64,000 nucleotides of DNA, taken from Pseudomonadota bacterium (lineage in GTDB: Bacteria; Desulfobacterota; Desulfobacteria; Desulfobacterales; JAHIVH01). The DNA is taken from the NCBI GenBank assembly GCA_018816735.1, contig JAHIVH010000016.1:1-64000 (forward strand). The letters are read 5' to 3'. The notes under the pieces were generated by a model. The model saw only the letters and a program-made list of their open reading frames with translations. It was not told where the DNA came from and did no database searches. Below are positions 54,454-63,930 of the stretch, in pieces; the first letter of the stretch is position 1, and each line of letters starts with the position of its first letter. A program made the position numbers and the translations under genes.

Positions 54454-54877
54454 ATGAAAGGTATTGTTTTTTCTGAATTTCTCGATATGGTCGATGGGAA
54501 GTTTTCCATCGAGATGAGTGAACGCCTTGTCAGTGAGGTAAAACCACCTTCCGGCGGCGCATATACAACAGTGGGCACTTACGATGCCCAAGAAATTGTG
54601 GATTTGGTGTCAAAGCTATCCTCTATTACCGACATCTCCGTTCCTGATCTATCAGGAGGTCGAACGCCTTTCCCGCATTGATCCACTTACAGAAATAAGC
54701 AACCGTCGCAGTTTCATTACCGATGCGCTTCGCCTTATACAGTTGGCAATCCGTCATCAAAAAAAACTGTCCTGCGCCATGCTGGATATTGATTTTTTCA
54801 AACAGGTTAACGACACCTATGGCCTTTATAAGGCTAAAGAAAACGGACGAAACCGTATTGTTCTCTGGAAAGATTGA
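54454..54877 (+). pseudogene. H-NOX/GGDEF gene remnant with two internal deletions
   Basis: GGAGGT precedes an ATG that opens the N-terminus of an H-NOX (heme-NO-binding) domain: MKGIVFSEFLDMVDGKF, then PPSGGAYTTVGTYDAQEIVD and SVPDL. The haem-ligand histidine and the rest of the domain are absent. At about 54645 the sequence switches frame into the start of a GGDEF diguanylate cyclase (EVERLSRIDPLTEISNRRSF, then AMLDIDFFKQVNDTYG). That breaks again and resumes with LYKAKENGRNRIVLWKD, the family's C-terminal end, so the GGDEF active site itself is missing. The parent gene was an NO-responsive cyclase. The remnant cannot bind haem or make c-di-GMP. Confidence 0.82.
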
Positions 54878-55095
54878 GAGTGAAGTTGGGGGAAGGGGAA
54901 AAGGATAGGTTTGCGATAAAACTGCCTGTTTCAAGAGTACCCTGTCTGCACCGCCTTTAAAATAGAGATTCCCACCCAGATAGCTGCATCAATACACGTT
55001 AATCAATCTGGGCGGGATTGCTATCATGGCATCCCACTTATACCTGCCAACCTGAATCTGCGGCATCCTTTCAAAAAAAAACGCTCATTTGTCTG

Positions 55096-55647
55096 TTATG
55101 GGGCTTTCGTCGCACTCATGGCCGCTTCAACACCTTTGCTGAAATCGGTCGGGACCGTCATCATTCGTGCGGCAAGCTCCCGGTCCAGCATCAATAACGC
55201 ATGGGGATCGTTATTGATGAGTTTGAGTTGAAGAATGATATCATTGTCATTCTCCTCTTCTTCCACCTGTTCGTTGACATACCACTGCAGGAAGATTTGC
55301 GAGGCATGATCCTTATGCTTTATGGCCAGTTCCATCAGATCGTTGATCGATCGGGTGATAAACTGTTCGTGCGAAAGGGTCTGGGTGAACATGTCCATGG
55401 GGGATTTGAACTCCACCGGTGGTTCCTTAAGGGCCTTCAACCTTACCTGAGCGCCCTGGCGCTGAATGTACTCATAGAATTTCATGGCATGCACCATTTC
55501 CTCGTGATACTGGACCATGAACCAGTTGGCAAACCCTTTGAGGCCGATGGAACTGCTGTAGGCTGACATGGACATGTAGAGAAAGGCCGAATACATCTCC
55601 CGGTTGATCTGTTCATTGATTGCGTTAACGATTTCATCTTTCAGCAT
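55096..55647 (-). CDS. ftnA: Bacterial non-heme ferritin
   Basis: A 183-residue four-helix iron-storage protein. Ferroxidase residues are visible in NEQINREMYSAFLYMSM, YHEEMVHAMKFYEYI and WYVNEQVEEEENDNDII. There is no haem-binding methionine pattern to suggest bacterioferritin. It oxidises and stores iron in a 24-mer and protects from iron and oxygen stress. The start at 55647 is set by GGAGG five bases upstream. It is intact between two pseudogenes. Confidence 0.93.
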   Translation of the reverse strand: MLKDEIVNAINEQINREMYSAFLYMSMSAYSSSIGLKGFANWFMVQYHEEMVHAMKFYEYIQRQGAQVRLKALKEPPVEFKSPMDMFTQTLSHEQFITRSINDLMELAIKHKDHASQIFLQWYVNEQVEEEENDNDIILQLKLINNDPHALLMLDRELAARMMTVPTDFSKGVEAAMSATKAP

Positions 55648-55693
55648 AATAACCTCCATTTTTAGTGTTATAAGTTGTGTTTTGACTTCATAT

Positions 55694-56532
55694 TCATATT
55701 ACATGGGGCACTACCAAGACAGGCACGGGCGCCTGTCGAAGGACCAGTTCCGTTGTTTTTCCCATCACTGTGTCTGCCAGGAATGGTTTGTGATTGGCAC
55801 CCAGAATAATGAGATTGACATCCAAAGGCCAATGCCAGAGGCGAGTTTTCCGATGGAATCTTTTGAGTGCACTAATTCCCGGAGTCCCAGCAAAAGCGTT
55901 GCTGCCAGAAGGGGAATGAGATAATAACTGCCGCGATAGGCCAGAAGAACGCCAATCATTTCCGTGGACGGTATGAACGGCGACATGAGCAGCAGCATCG
56001 CTGTTTCAAACACGCCGACACCTCCTGGAATCTGGCTGGCAATCCCTGCAATCTGGGCCAGGAGGAAAAGACCGAGAAATCCGGTCCAGGAAACCGGGGC
56101 TGTGTCTGGAAGCAAGACATACAGTATGCTGCCGGCAAGAGCCCAGTCCAGAATGGCGATTCCCAAAAGCATTCCCTGCAGGTTGACGGTTGGTCGCGAA
56201 AAATCCCAGTCACCTATCTTGAAACTTGTTTTGCCGATACGATTGAAAACGATGTCGGCTATGATAATGCCGATGCCGATCGCGCCAACCAGCCGCAGGG
56301 GATGATTTACATATCGGACGCCTGCCGTATCATAAGCAGTCATGTTGAGATAATTCAGCATTGTCAATAGCAGGGCTGCCGCTACCTGCCCCATTGGAAT
56401 TTGTCTGATGCCCGCAAGGATGCCGGCCAAATGATAACTGGCCAGTTCCCGGCTAAGTATCCAGACAGCCAGGATGAACAGCGCAAGCCCGATAAACGGA
56501 ATGATTCTTGACATGATTTTGGTGTGTATCAT
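55694..56532 (-). pseudogene. MprF/YbhN-type flippase remnant joined to a UspA tail
   Basis: From 56532 the sequence reads as a YbhN/MprF-like integral membrane protein: MSRIIPFIGLALFILAVWIL, NYLNMTAYDTAGVRYV, then a jump to FSRPTVNLQGMLLGI, AILDWALAGSILYVLLP and AGIASQIPGGVGVFETAML. About one hundred residues that normally lie between the second and third blocks appear to be missing, in frame. At about 55835 membrane sequence ends and, in another frame, the tail of a universal stress protein follows: VNLIILGANHKPFLAD, then MGKTTELVLRQAPVPVLVV, stop at 55694. So two genes have been trimmed and joined. The membrane part might still be translated, but function is doubtful. Confidence 0.68.
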
Positions 56533-56737
56533 ATACCGCGATTACCTAAGAATTTATTGTTCGGGTGGTTTCAGAACGTTTTAGGTTGTTAAAGAATGCG
56601 ATTATAAACCAGATATTTAATCAATGGGCCACCAAAAATCAACACATATTTATTCAATCCATACGACAAGGAACGTATCGCGCTCAATTGGACAGATTGG
56701 CTTTGTGCTGTGAAACAGCCTGTGGGCTATTTGAGAA

Positions 56738-57095
56738 TTAAAGACCAAGTGATTGCGCCGTATAGAGGGCGCTGCCAACCTGATGAGGATGTCCTGTTAT
56801 TTTCCAGTGATGGGCGCTATGCGGCTGGTGGTCAATCAGATAGAACGAACCGGGTTTGTATTTATCAAAAAGATAAGGGTATACGATGAAACGTTCCGTT
56901 TTTGCAAGTTTGAGAGCCATGGCTACAGATGAACAGGCAAGCGCGCCGGTACCGCAGGATAGGGTTTCTTTGTTGATCGCTCTTTCAAAACACCTGTATC
57001 GGATAATGGATTGTGATGTATTGGGCGTGTTGACAATCTGTGCAAAAGTGAGATTCAGGCCTTTGGGGAAGAGATGTTTATAATCCTGATGATGA
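56738..57095 (-). pseudogene. Diaminopimelate epimerase-like (DapF) C-terminal fragment
   Basis: The minus strand reads DYKHLFPKGLNLTFAQIVN, then RYRCFERAINKETLSCGTGA with the second active-site cysteine of DapF-type epimerases, then a natural-looking C-terminus ending HHWKITGHPHQVGSALYTA and stop at 56738. Everything before about 57095 is replaced by NRPS sequence on the opposite strand, so the first catalytic cysteine is missing. As a free-standing DapF relative beside an NRPS it might once have epimerised an amino acid for the peptide; that is inference. The 205 bases between here and the flippase remnant hold nothing recognisable. Confidence 0.66.
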
Positions 57096-58137
57096 GGGAA
57101 AGTCCATTGCCGATCTGTCGATCCTGCCGGAACATGAAAAAGATCTGATTCTAAACCGGTTTACCCGCGTGTCGACCCCATACCCCAAAGAAAAAAACCT
57201 GGTCCAACTGGTGTGGGCTCAGGCGGAAAAAGCCCCGGATAATCCTGCGGTCATCACCGGGGACTCACGCGTTACCTACCGGGAATTGACCGAGCGGGCA
57301 GGATGTCTTTCTTATGCTCTTAAAGAAGAATTTCATGCCCGGCAAGGTGAGTATATCGTCGTGTTGATGGCCGACAGCGAAGCTCTTGTCCAGGCGATTA
57401 TAGGCATTCTGGGAGCCGGATGCATATACGTCCCCCTTGATCTCTCTTTTCCTGAAAAAAGGGTCCGGCATGTGCTGGATGACACCCAATGTCGTATCAT
57501 GGTTACAGATACAGGTAATAAATCCGTTTTGGAAGACCAATATCCTGAGGTATCGGTTGTGGATGCCATGGATGTGAACGGCCGATCCGGGTTCAAAGGA
57601 GACGATTTGCCTGGTTTGAAACTTTCCGGTGGCGACATCGCCTATGTGATGTATACATCCGGCACCACCGGCAGACCCAAGGGAAGTCTTATCCGCCATC
57701 AGTCAATCTCAAGACTGGTTGTGAACACGAATTTTATTACCTTTCAGCCATCGGACAGCATATTGAAGACAGGAACCGTGGCCTTTGACGCCTCCACCTT
57801 TGAAATTTGGGGAGCCCTTTTAAATGGCGCGTCCTATTGTCTTCCGGAAGAAAAAACAATCCTCGATATCATTGCATTGAAAAAATGTATTCGAAAATGG
57901 GAGATCACCATCTCCTTTTTCACCACCAGCCTTTTCAATACACTGGTTGACCTGGATGATGATCTGGACAGTGGGTTGTTCAGCGGCCTCAGGTATGTGG
58001 TGACCGGCGGGGAGAAAATATCACAGACCCATGCCAAACGATTTAAGGTGCGTTACCCGGATATTGCCTGTAAAAACCCGGTCCCAGGAAATAACCGGAG
58101 AAATCTGGTCCCAGCTTTTAAATGTGGATCATGTTGA
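57082..58137 (+). pseudogene. NRPS segment 1: end of a condensation domain and first part of an adenylation domain
   Basis: From 57082 the frame reads NPDDEGKSIADLSILPEHEK, the usual link after a condensation domain, then an adenylation domain: LVQLVWAQAEKAPDNPAV, A3 YVMYTSGTTGRPKGS, A4 FDASTFEIWGALLNG and LRYVVTGGEKISQTHAKRF. At about 58070 the rest of the domain (A5 to A10, roughly 200 residues) is missing and the sequence moves to another frame at a carrier domain. Upstream of 57082 the condensation domain is lost where the DapF-like fragment begins. Because the substrate pocket residues after A5 are gone, the amino acid activated cannot be inferred. Confidence 0.8.
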
Positions 58138-58546
58138 TATTGACGATGATTTTTTTAGCCTTGGCGGCCATTCTCTCAAGGCAACCCAGGCAGTATCCCG
58201 TGTGAACGAGACGTTCGGCATCCATTTTTCGGTGAAAACACTATTTGAGTATTCGGATCTGTTCTCTTTTTGCAGTCAGATTGACCAGGCCCTTAAGATG
58301 AAAGGCTGGCTGGATATCCGTGCGCTTGAAAAAGCCATTAATGAAATCGTGCGGCGTCATGAACCGTTGAGAACCTTTTTTATCAAGAAGGACAGAGCCC
58401 CGGTACAGAAAATCGCCCCCATGGCCCATATTCCGCTGAACGTTACCAATCTTGAAAAAAAGACTGATGAAGAAACACAGGAAGCACTTGCCATGGCGCT
58501 TGCAAAAGACGCAGGAGAGATTTCTCCCTTACAAAATCGCCCTTGA
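58073..58546 (+). pseudogene. NRPS segment 2: carrier domain and start of a condensation domain
   Basis: The frame begins KTRSQEITGEIWSQLLN and gives a peptidyl carrier domain with the phosphopantetheine serine in DDFFSLGGHSLKATQAV. It then passes directly from QIDQALKM to KGWLDIRALEKAINEIVRR plus HEPLRTFF, skipping the first conserved blocks (C1-C2, about 50-60 residues) of the condensation domain. Near 58514 one base is missing: GCAGGAGAGATT loses the frame, while the other frame continues RDFSLTKSPLIRVHLYRL. The frame-1 stop is at 58546. Confidence 0.78.
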
Positions 58547-60228
58547 TCAGGGTGCATCTTTACCGGCTCGGGGATGCTACCCATCTTTTTTCCTGCGTGA
58601 TTCATCATATTGTTGCAGACGGATGGTCGATTGGTGTTTTCGCAATGGAGCTGGGACGTTTGTACAACGCGTTTTCTTCAGGTCAAAAGAGTCCCTTGCC
58701 GGAGATAGCGATTCAATATAAGGATTTTGCCCACTGGCAGCGCGCCTATCTCTCAGGGGATGTCTTTGAAAAACAAAAAAATTACTGGCTTGAACGGTTA
58801 AAAAATTTTGAGACGCTGACGCTTCCCAAAGACAGGCCCCGGCCGGAAATCCCCACCTTTAAAGGGGGAAATGTTGGTATTGAGATCGATCCTGAATTGA
58901 CGCGGTTGCTTTATAAGGCCAGGGAAAAAACAAATTGCTCCTTATTTATGCTTCTGATGAGTGCGTTTGCAGCCCTTCTGTCAAGGTATTCGGGACAGGA
59001 TGATGTGGTGACCGGGACGGCTATTGCCAACCGTAACCGGAAAGATATTGAACCGCTTATCGGTTTTTTTGTCAATACCCTTATCCTCCGGTTTGATTTT
59101 TCAAAGGAAGTGACGGTTAAAGCGTTCATCGCCCAGGCAAGAGAGATAATTCTCGATGCCTACGCCAACCAGGATTTTCCTTTTGAAAAACTGGTGGAAG
59201 TGCTGGTGCCGGAGAGAGAACTTGGCGGTTACCCCATATCCCAGGTGAACCTGACATTTCAGAACATGCCGCTATCGATGCCGGAGATGAAGGCGTTGAC
59301 CATAGAAGGCGTGAATCCGCAGGATCATACGGTCCGGTTTGATCTTGAGATTGATTTCTGGGAACAGGAAGATCGCATCCTGGGTCATTTCAGATACGCA
59401 TCGGAACTGTTCAACCGGTCAACCATTGAAAGGATGGCCAGTCATTTTAAAGTACTTCTTTTCTCCATGCTTGAAAATCCGGATGCCCGCGTATCTGATC
59501 TGGCCATGCTGACCGAATCTGAAATAACATCACTCCATGCTTTGAGCGGCAATACTACTCCTGTAATCACAGAAAAAAAGTTGCTTCCCGAGTTATTCCG
59601 AAAACAGGCTCAACTGCATCCGAAAGCCATCGCCCTCATATGCGAAGACAGACAGATGACCTATGAAGAACTGGAGACCTATTCTAACCAGGTGGCTGCC
59701 TGTTTAACATCAAAAGGCGCAGGTCCCGGTAACCTGATCGGGTTGTGCATGAACCGCTCAATTGAAACCATGGCCTCATTAATCGGCATTTTTAAATCCG
59801 GGTCTGTTTATGTGCCTATCGATCCTGACTATCCTCAGGAACGGATTTCATATATCATAAAAGACGCCGGGCTCCGTACCATACTGACCCAGGATGCATG
59901 GGTCGCTGCCGGACTTTTTGAAGGCCATGACCTTGATATGATCTGCCGGGAACAGGTTGTGGGAAAAATCACGGATATGGATTTTTCTTCTGTTTCTCAG
60001 GAGAAAGGAGACGCTAACGACCCGGCCTATGTGATCTATACATCAGGCTCTACGGGAAATCCAAAAGGGATTCTGGTTTCAAAACAAAGCCTTTCACAGC
60101 ATTGCCTGAATGCCGCAGGTTTTTACAGGATTACAGAAAAAGACAGGGTGCTTGAGTTTGCCTCCCTGAGTTTCGATCCTTCCCTGGAGCAGGTTTTTGT
60201 GACGCTCATCAAGGGGGCGTCCCCTTGA
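58515..60228 (+). pseudogene. NRPS segment 3: condensation domain and first part of a second adenylation domain
   Basis: The frame continues the condensation domain with its catalytic motif VIHHIVADGWSIGVFAMEL, then YKDFAHWQRAYLSG, VVTGTAIANRNRKDIEPLIG and QDFPFEKLVEVLVPERE. It enters an adenylation domain with A2-like FKSGSVYVPIDPDYPQERI, A3 YVIYTSGSTGNPKGI and FASLSFDPSLEQVFVTLIKG. It then stops at 60228. The A4-A6 part of the domain (about 100 residues) is missing, and the sequence resumes in another frame five bases later. The condensation domain has its HHxxxDG motif, so this half was once active. Confidence 0.82.
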
Positions 60229-60232
60229 TGGC

Positions 60233-62020
60233 AGGCGGGCCTATGTCCTTGACAGGCATCATCATTTACTGCCCCATGGCATTCCCGGCGAATTGATTTT
60301 AGGGGGGGACGGCGTGGCACTGGGCTACCTGAACCGGCCGGAACTGACAAGGACAAAATTTATTCAAAGCCCGTTTCCGGAAAAAGCCGCAGGCACGATG
60401 TACAAGACCGGGGATCTCGTCCGATGGTTTGATGACGGGACGATCGCATTTTTAGGAAGAACCGACAATCAGGTAAAAGTCAGGGGATTCCGTATTGAAC
60501 CTGAGGAAATAGAATACTGCCTTGCCGGTCACCCGTTTGTCAAACAGGCGGTTGTTGCCGTAAAAAAGGATTCAACCGGACAGAATCAACTGGTTGGCTA
60601 TATTGTTCCGGATCTGGAGGCAGCAACAGACAGAAACGAAAAAAAGGACTGTGAAACGTCCCTGCTGGACTGGCATCGCGCCATTCACAACCATTATACG
60701 GACATGGATGTGGCAGAGCTGACTTTTAATATCAGCGGCTGGAACTCCAGTTATACGGGGCAGCCTATTCCTTCATCTGACATGCGCCAGTGGGCGGAAA
60801 GAACGGCAGAACAGATTATCGCCCTAAAGCCTGTGCATGTGCTTGAAATTGGGTGTGGCACGGGACTCATCCTGTCAAGAGTCGCCCCTGTATGCAAAAG
60901 CTATGTGGGGATTGATTTTTCAACGGCGGCCCTGGACTTCACCCGGCAGATGATCAACAAAACGAAAAATCTAAGTCATGTGCGTGTTCAGGAACAGGAG
61001 GCCAGGGATTTCCGCGGTTTTGAGAAGGAAACCGTTGACACGATTATTATCAATTCCGTCATTCAGTATTTTCCGGATGCCGCCTATATTCTTGAGGTGA
61101 TAAAAAACGCCTTGATCGTTCTTAAACCCGGCGGAAAGATTTTTATTGGCGATGTCAGGAATTTAAAACTGCAAAAGGAATTCTATGTTTCGGTTGAACG
61201 GTTTAAACGCGGGCCATCCGCTGATGTTAAAGATATTATCGCCGGAGTGAATCATGCAAAGGCAAACGAAGAAGAACTTTTTGTCGACCCGGATTTCTTT
61301 TATGACTTACGGGCGAAATTTCCTGAAACCGGGCATATCGCCGTCAGACCCAAGCCAGGCCAGTATCGCAATGAAATGAGTCTCTACCGCTATGATGTGG
61401 TCATCTATAAGCAGGCGGTTTTGCCCGGTGTCACGGTCAATAAAGGACCGGTTGAAACCATACACGAACTGGTTCGAATGATCCGTGAGCATCCGGGTAT
61501 CCCGATCAAAATTGAATCGATCGCCAATGCCAGAAATCAAAAGGATCAATGGATGATGCAGCAATTGGAAAACCATATGGCCGGCGACAAGGCCGAATCG
61601 TTTTTAAACGATCCGGATATATTCATACCCGCAGGCATTGAACCTGAAGATATCATCAAGGTTTGCCGTTCCTTGTCGGTAACACCTGAATTCTTCATTT
61701 CCGGGAAATACCATTTTGACCTGATCGTTCAGCCTGAAAATGCACCGCTTGTGTTAACCGAAAAACGGTCAGATGACAGTATTGACCGTCCTGATAAAAA
61801 GGCTTCCCCGTTTACCAATCAGCCGGCCTTGGGTATTTTTATGAAAAAACTGGTTCCCGGTGTCAGGGCGTATCTTAGAAATCATCTGCCCGGCCACATG
61901 GTGCCATCATTCCTCCTCGTGCTGGAATCGCTTCCTTTACTGCCCGGCGGCAAGATCGACAGAAAAGCATTGCCAGACCCCTTGTCCATGAATATGAGAA
62001 TACAGGGAGGGAATATGTAG
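60233..62020 (+). pseudogene. NRPS segment 4: adenylation domain end interrupted by a methyltransferase
   Basis: The frame starts RRAYVLDRHHHLLPHGIPGE, then A6-A7 GGDGVALGYLNRPELTRTKF, MYKTGDLVRWFDDGTIAFLG and A8 RTDNQVKVRGFRIEPEEIEY. Instead of A9, a SAM-dependent methyltransferase is inserted: VHVLEIGCGTGLILSRVAP and NSVIQYFPDAAYILEVIKN (about 60,680-61,740). The adenylation domain then finishes with LRNHLPGHMVPSFLLVLES and A10 LLPGGKIDRKALPDP. Interrupted adenylation domains of this kind usually N-methylate the amino acid they load. The frame is lost by a missing A near 62000. Confidence 0.82.
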
Positions 62021-63060
62021 CGCCTGTCTCCCCCATTGAAAAGCAATTGGTCAATATCTGGCAGGATCTCCTTGGTGTTTCGAAAATAGGCGTTCATGAT
62101 GATTTTTTTCTTTTAGGCGGGCAGTCATTGCTTGCCGTCAGCCTGATATCAAAAATAAACACGGAGATGAACAAGGATCTCCCGCTCTCTGTTTTATTTC
62201 AAAAATCAACCATCCATGACCTGGCCGAATTGATTGAAAAGGAACAACGCCCCTGGTCACCGCTGACTGCTGTCAGAGAAAACGGCACACAAACGCCTTT
62301 GTTTTGTTTTTTCCCTGCAGGAGGAAATATCTACGCCTATTCGGATTTGGCAAATGCCCTTGACACGGATATACCGTTTTATGTGCTGCAGGCTGTGGGC
62401 CTTGAAAAAGGACAGACCCCGATAAACAGTGTTGAGAAGATGGCGGAATACTATATTGAATGGATCAAATCGGTTCAGCCTGAAGGGCCATTTCGATTAT
62501 CCGGCTGGTCATTTGGCGGTCTTGTGGCGTTTGAAGCAGCCCGGCAGCTTAAATCACAGGGGTACAAAATTGATTTTTTGGCCCTGTTTGACAGCTCGGC
62601 TAAAAATTCACAGGAGATATTGAATTTGGATATGGAGAATAACGCCGCCTTTATGGCAGGGCTGTTCGCTGAATTTATAACCATTTTACCGGAAGAATTG
62701 CAGGGCATGTCCGCAGAGGGTCAGATCCGGTTTGTCCTTGAAAAAGCGGTGAAACAGGGCTTTGTTTCTTCAGACCTGGATGTGGCGCAGGCCACCCGCC
62801 TTTTAAATGTATATAAAAACAATGGCATGTCCGCTATCAATTACCGGGCCGGCGCATATGACGGAGAGATTCTGTTGTTCAAGCCTGAAGAGGAATCCTT
62901 GTCGGCATTTCAATATACGGAACAAGATTCCCAGGGGTGGGAAGAAGTCACGTCCGACCTTAAAATTTACAAAGTCCCAGGCAAGCATGAAACCATGCTC
63001 ATGGCAGGAAATGTCAAAAAGCTGGCCGGTATCCTGAATAATACCCTTTTAAAAAACTAA
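61999..63060 (+). pseudogene. NRPS segment 5: carrier domain and terminal thioesterase
   Basis: Reading from 61999 continues segment 4 as NTGREYVAPVSPIEKQLVN, then a carrier domain with DDFFLLGGQSLLAVSLIS and a type I thioesterase: TPLFCFFPAGGNIYAYSDLA, the nucleophile motif RLSGWSFGGLVAFEAAR and the late catalytic histidine in YKVPGKHETMLMAG. The thioesterase is complete and would release the finished peptide by hydrolysis or cyclisation. It marks the end of the assembly line; no transporter or tailoring gene follows. Confidence 0.83.
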
Positions 63061-63136
63061 GCAGTGCCTGAATGTTGAAGGGGCCGGGGGAGAAAAACCT
63101 CTGGCTACCCGATTCGGCCCCCTGTCGCTTGTCATA

Positions 63137-63484
63137 TTATGCCGCATGCAACAGGAACTCAACTTTCACGGCTTCGTATGGAAAGACGATGCGTCCGTTT
63201 TCTGAGCGATCAAGTATGCCAGCGTTTAGTAGTGCTGTAACATCACCGTGAACGGCCTTTACATCACGCCCAACACGTCGTGCTGTTTCGCGAATTGACA
63301 CAGGGCCTGCTCCGCAGAGAATTTTAAGCAACTCCCAGCGTTTTGCAGTTAATACCCGCCAAAGTAATTCCGGTTTCGCAAAGCTTATGCGTGCGGATTT
63401 TTGTGATTTTCCTGTTTTCCATGCCCATGTGAACTCTGCCATTGATTCGGCAGGTGTTCGTACATCAAGAGTTAAAGTTTTCAT
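63137..63484 (-). CDS. Winged-helix antitoxin of a TumE/TumA-like toxin-antitoxin pair
   Basis: A 115-residue DNA-binding protein. The helix-turn-helix region reads KRWELLKILCGAGPVSIRET, then ARRVGRDVKAVHGDVTALLN, followed by a wing with DRSENGRIVFPYEAVKVEFL. It overlaps the toxin gene by 20 bases and is read second, as in TumE/TumA systems. It is expected to bind the toxin and repress the shared promoter. Family assignment is from sequence pattern and pairing. Confidence 0.78.
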   Translation of the reverse strand: MKTLTLDVRTPAESMAEFTWAWKTGKSQKSARISFAKPELLWRVLTAKRWELLKILCGAGPVSIRETARRVGRDVKAVHGDVTALLNAGILDRSENGRIVFPYEAVKVEFLLHAA

Positions 63485-63761
63485 GGTTCCACCTCTCTAT
63501 ATCGTTCTGGAAGTCAGCGACCAACTGCTCCGGTGTCGTGAATGCGTAGTCACTTTCTTTTCCATCAAAATGCCGATGATCATCCTTCCCAGTCTCATTG
63601 TCATAGCGCAAAACGCATTCACCACGTACGATATACGCAAGCCTGTACTTGAACCCGTGTACAGACCCACACAGTGGTTTTGGGAGCCGCCACAATACCA
63701 ATTCCGCAAATATCGATTCAGAATAGACGATACGTGTGCTAATGAGTTTAACAGCTTTCAT
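63465..63761 (-). CDS. TumE/DUF6516-family toxin
   Basis: A 98-residue protein: MKAVKLISTRIVYSESIFAE, HGFKYRLAYIVRGECVLRYD, and the end KGKDDHRHF-like segment DDHRHFDGKESDYAFTTPEQ before LVADFQNDIERWN. This fits the DUF6516 (TumE) toxin family, usually paired with a winged-helix antitoxin encoded just after it, as here. Its molecular target is not known to me. The ATG at 63761 begins the conserved sequence and lies only seven bases from the -10 element, so the message is probably leaderless; a longer in-frame start at 63827 lies upstream of that promoter. Confidence 0.8.
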   Translation of the reverse strand: MKAVKLISTRIVYSESIFAELVLWRLPKPLCGSVHGFKYRLAYIVRGECVLRYDNETGKDDHRHFDGKESDYAFTTPEQLVADFQNDIERWNHENFNS

Positions 63762-63768
63762 GTTGGAA

Positions 63769-63797
63769 AATATAACAACAAACGTATCTGTTGTCAA
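63769..63797 (-). promoter_or_regulatory. Consensus promoter of the toxin-antitoxin pair
   Basis: TTGACA (63797-63792), a 17-base spacer and TATATT (63774-63769) form a near-perfect sigma-70 promoter. The toxin ATG is seven bases past the -10, so transcription should begin at or next to the ATG. The spacer contains ACGTTTGTTGT; no clear operator palindrome is seen. Confidence 0.75.
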
Positions 63798-63834
63798 TAA
63801 CTCCAACAACAAAAAGACAGGCGGCAATCACAGG

Positions 63835-63930
63835 CCGAACGTTGGCGTTCAGTGGCCGCCGAGCGAGGCCGAGCGGACAAGGGGAAAGGCTGAAAGCCGC
63901 CCCTTGCGGTTCGCTGTGACAACGGGTTGC
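63835..63930. repeat. Hairpin-rich GC element, possibly integron attC-like
   Basis: Behind the AT-rich toxin gene is a GC-rich block with nested complementarity: CAAGGGG/CCCCTTG around an inner GGCT-GAA-AGCC, flanked by AACGTTGGCG on one side and TGACAACGGG on the other. Length and layout recall integron attC sites, and toxin-antitoxin cassettes are common in integron arrays. However, the outer ends do not match the canonical RYYYAAC/GTTRRRY pair. It could instead be a genome-specific repeat. No other copy is seen in the window. Confidence 0.35.
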
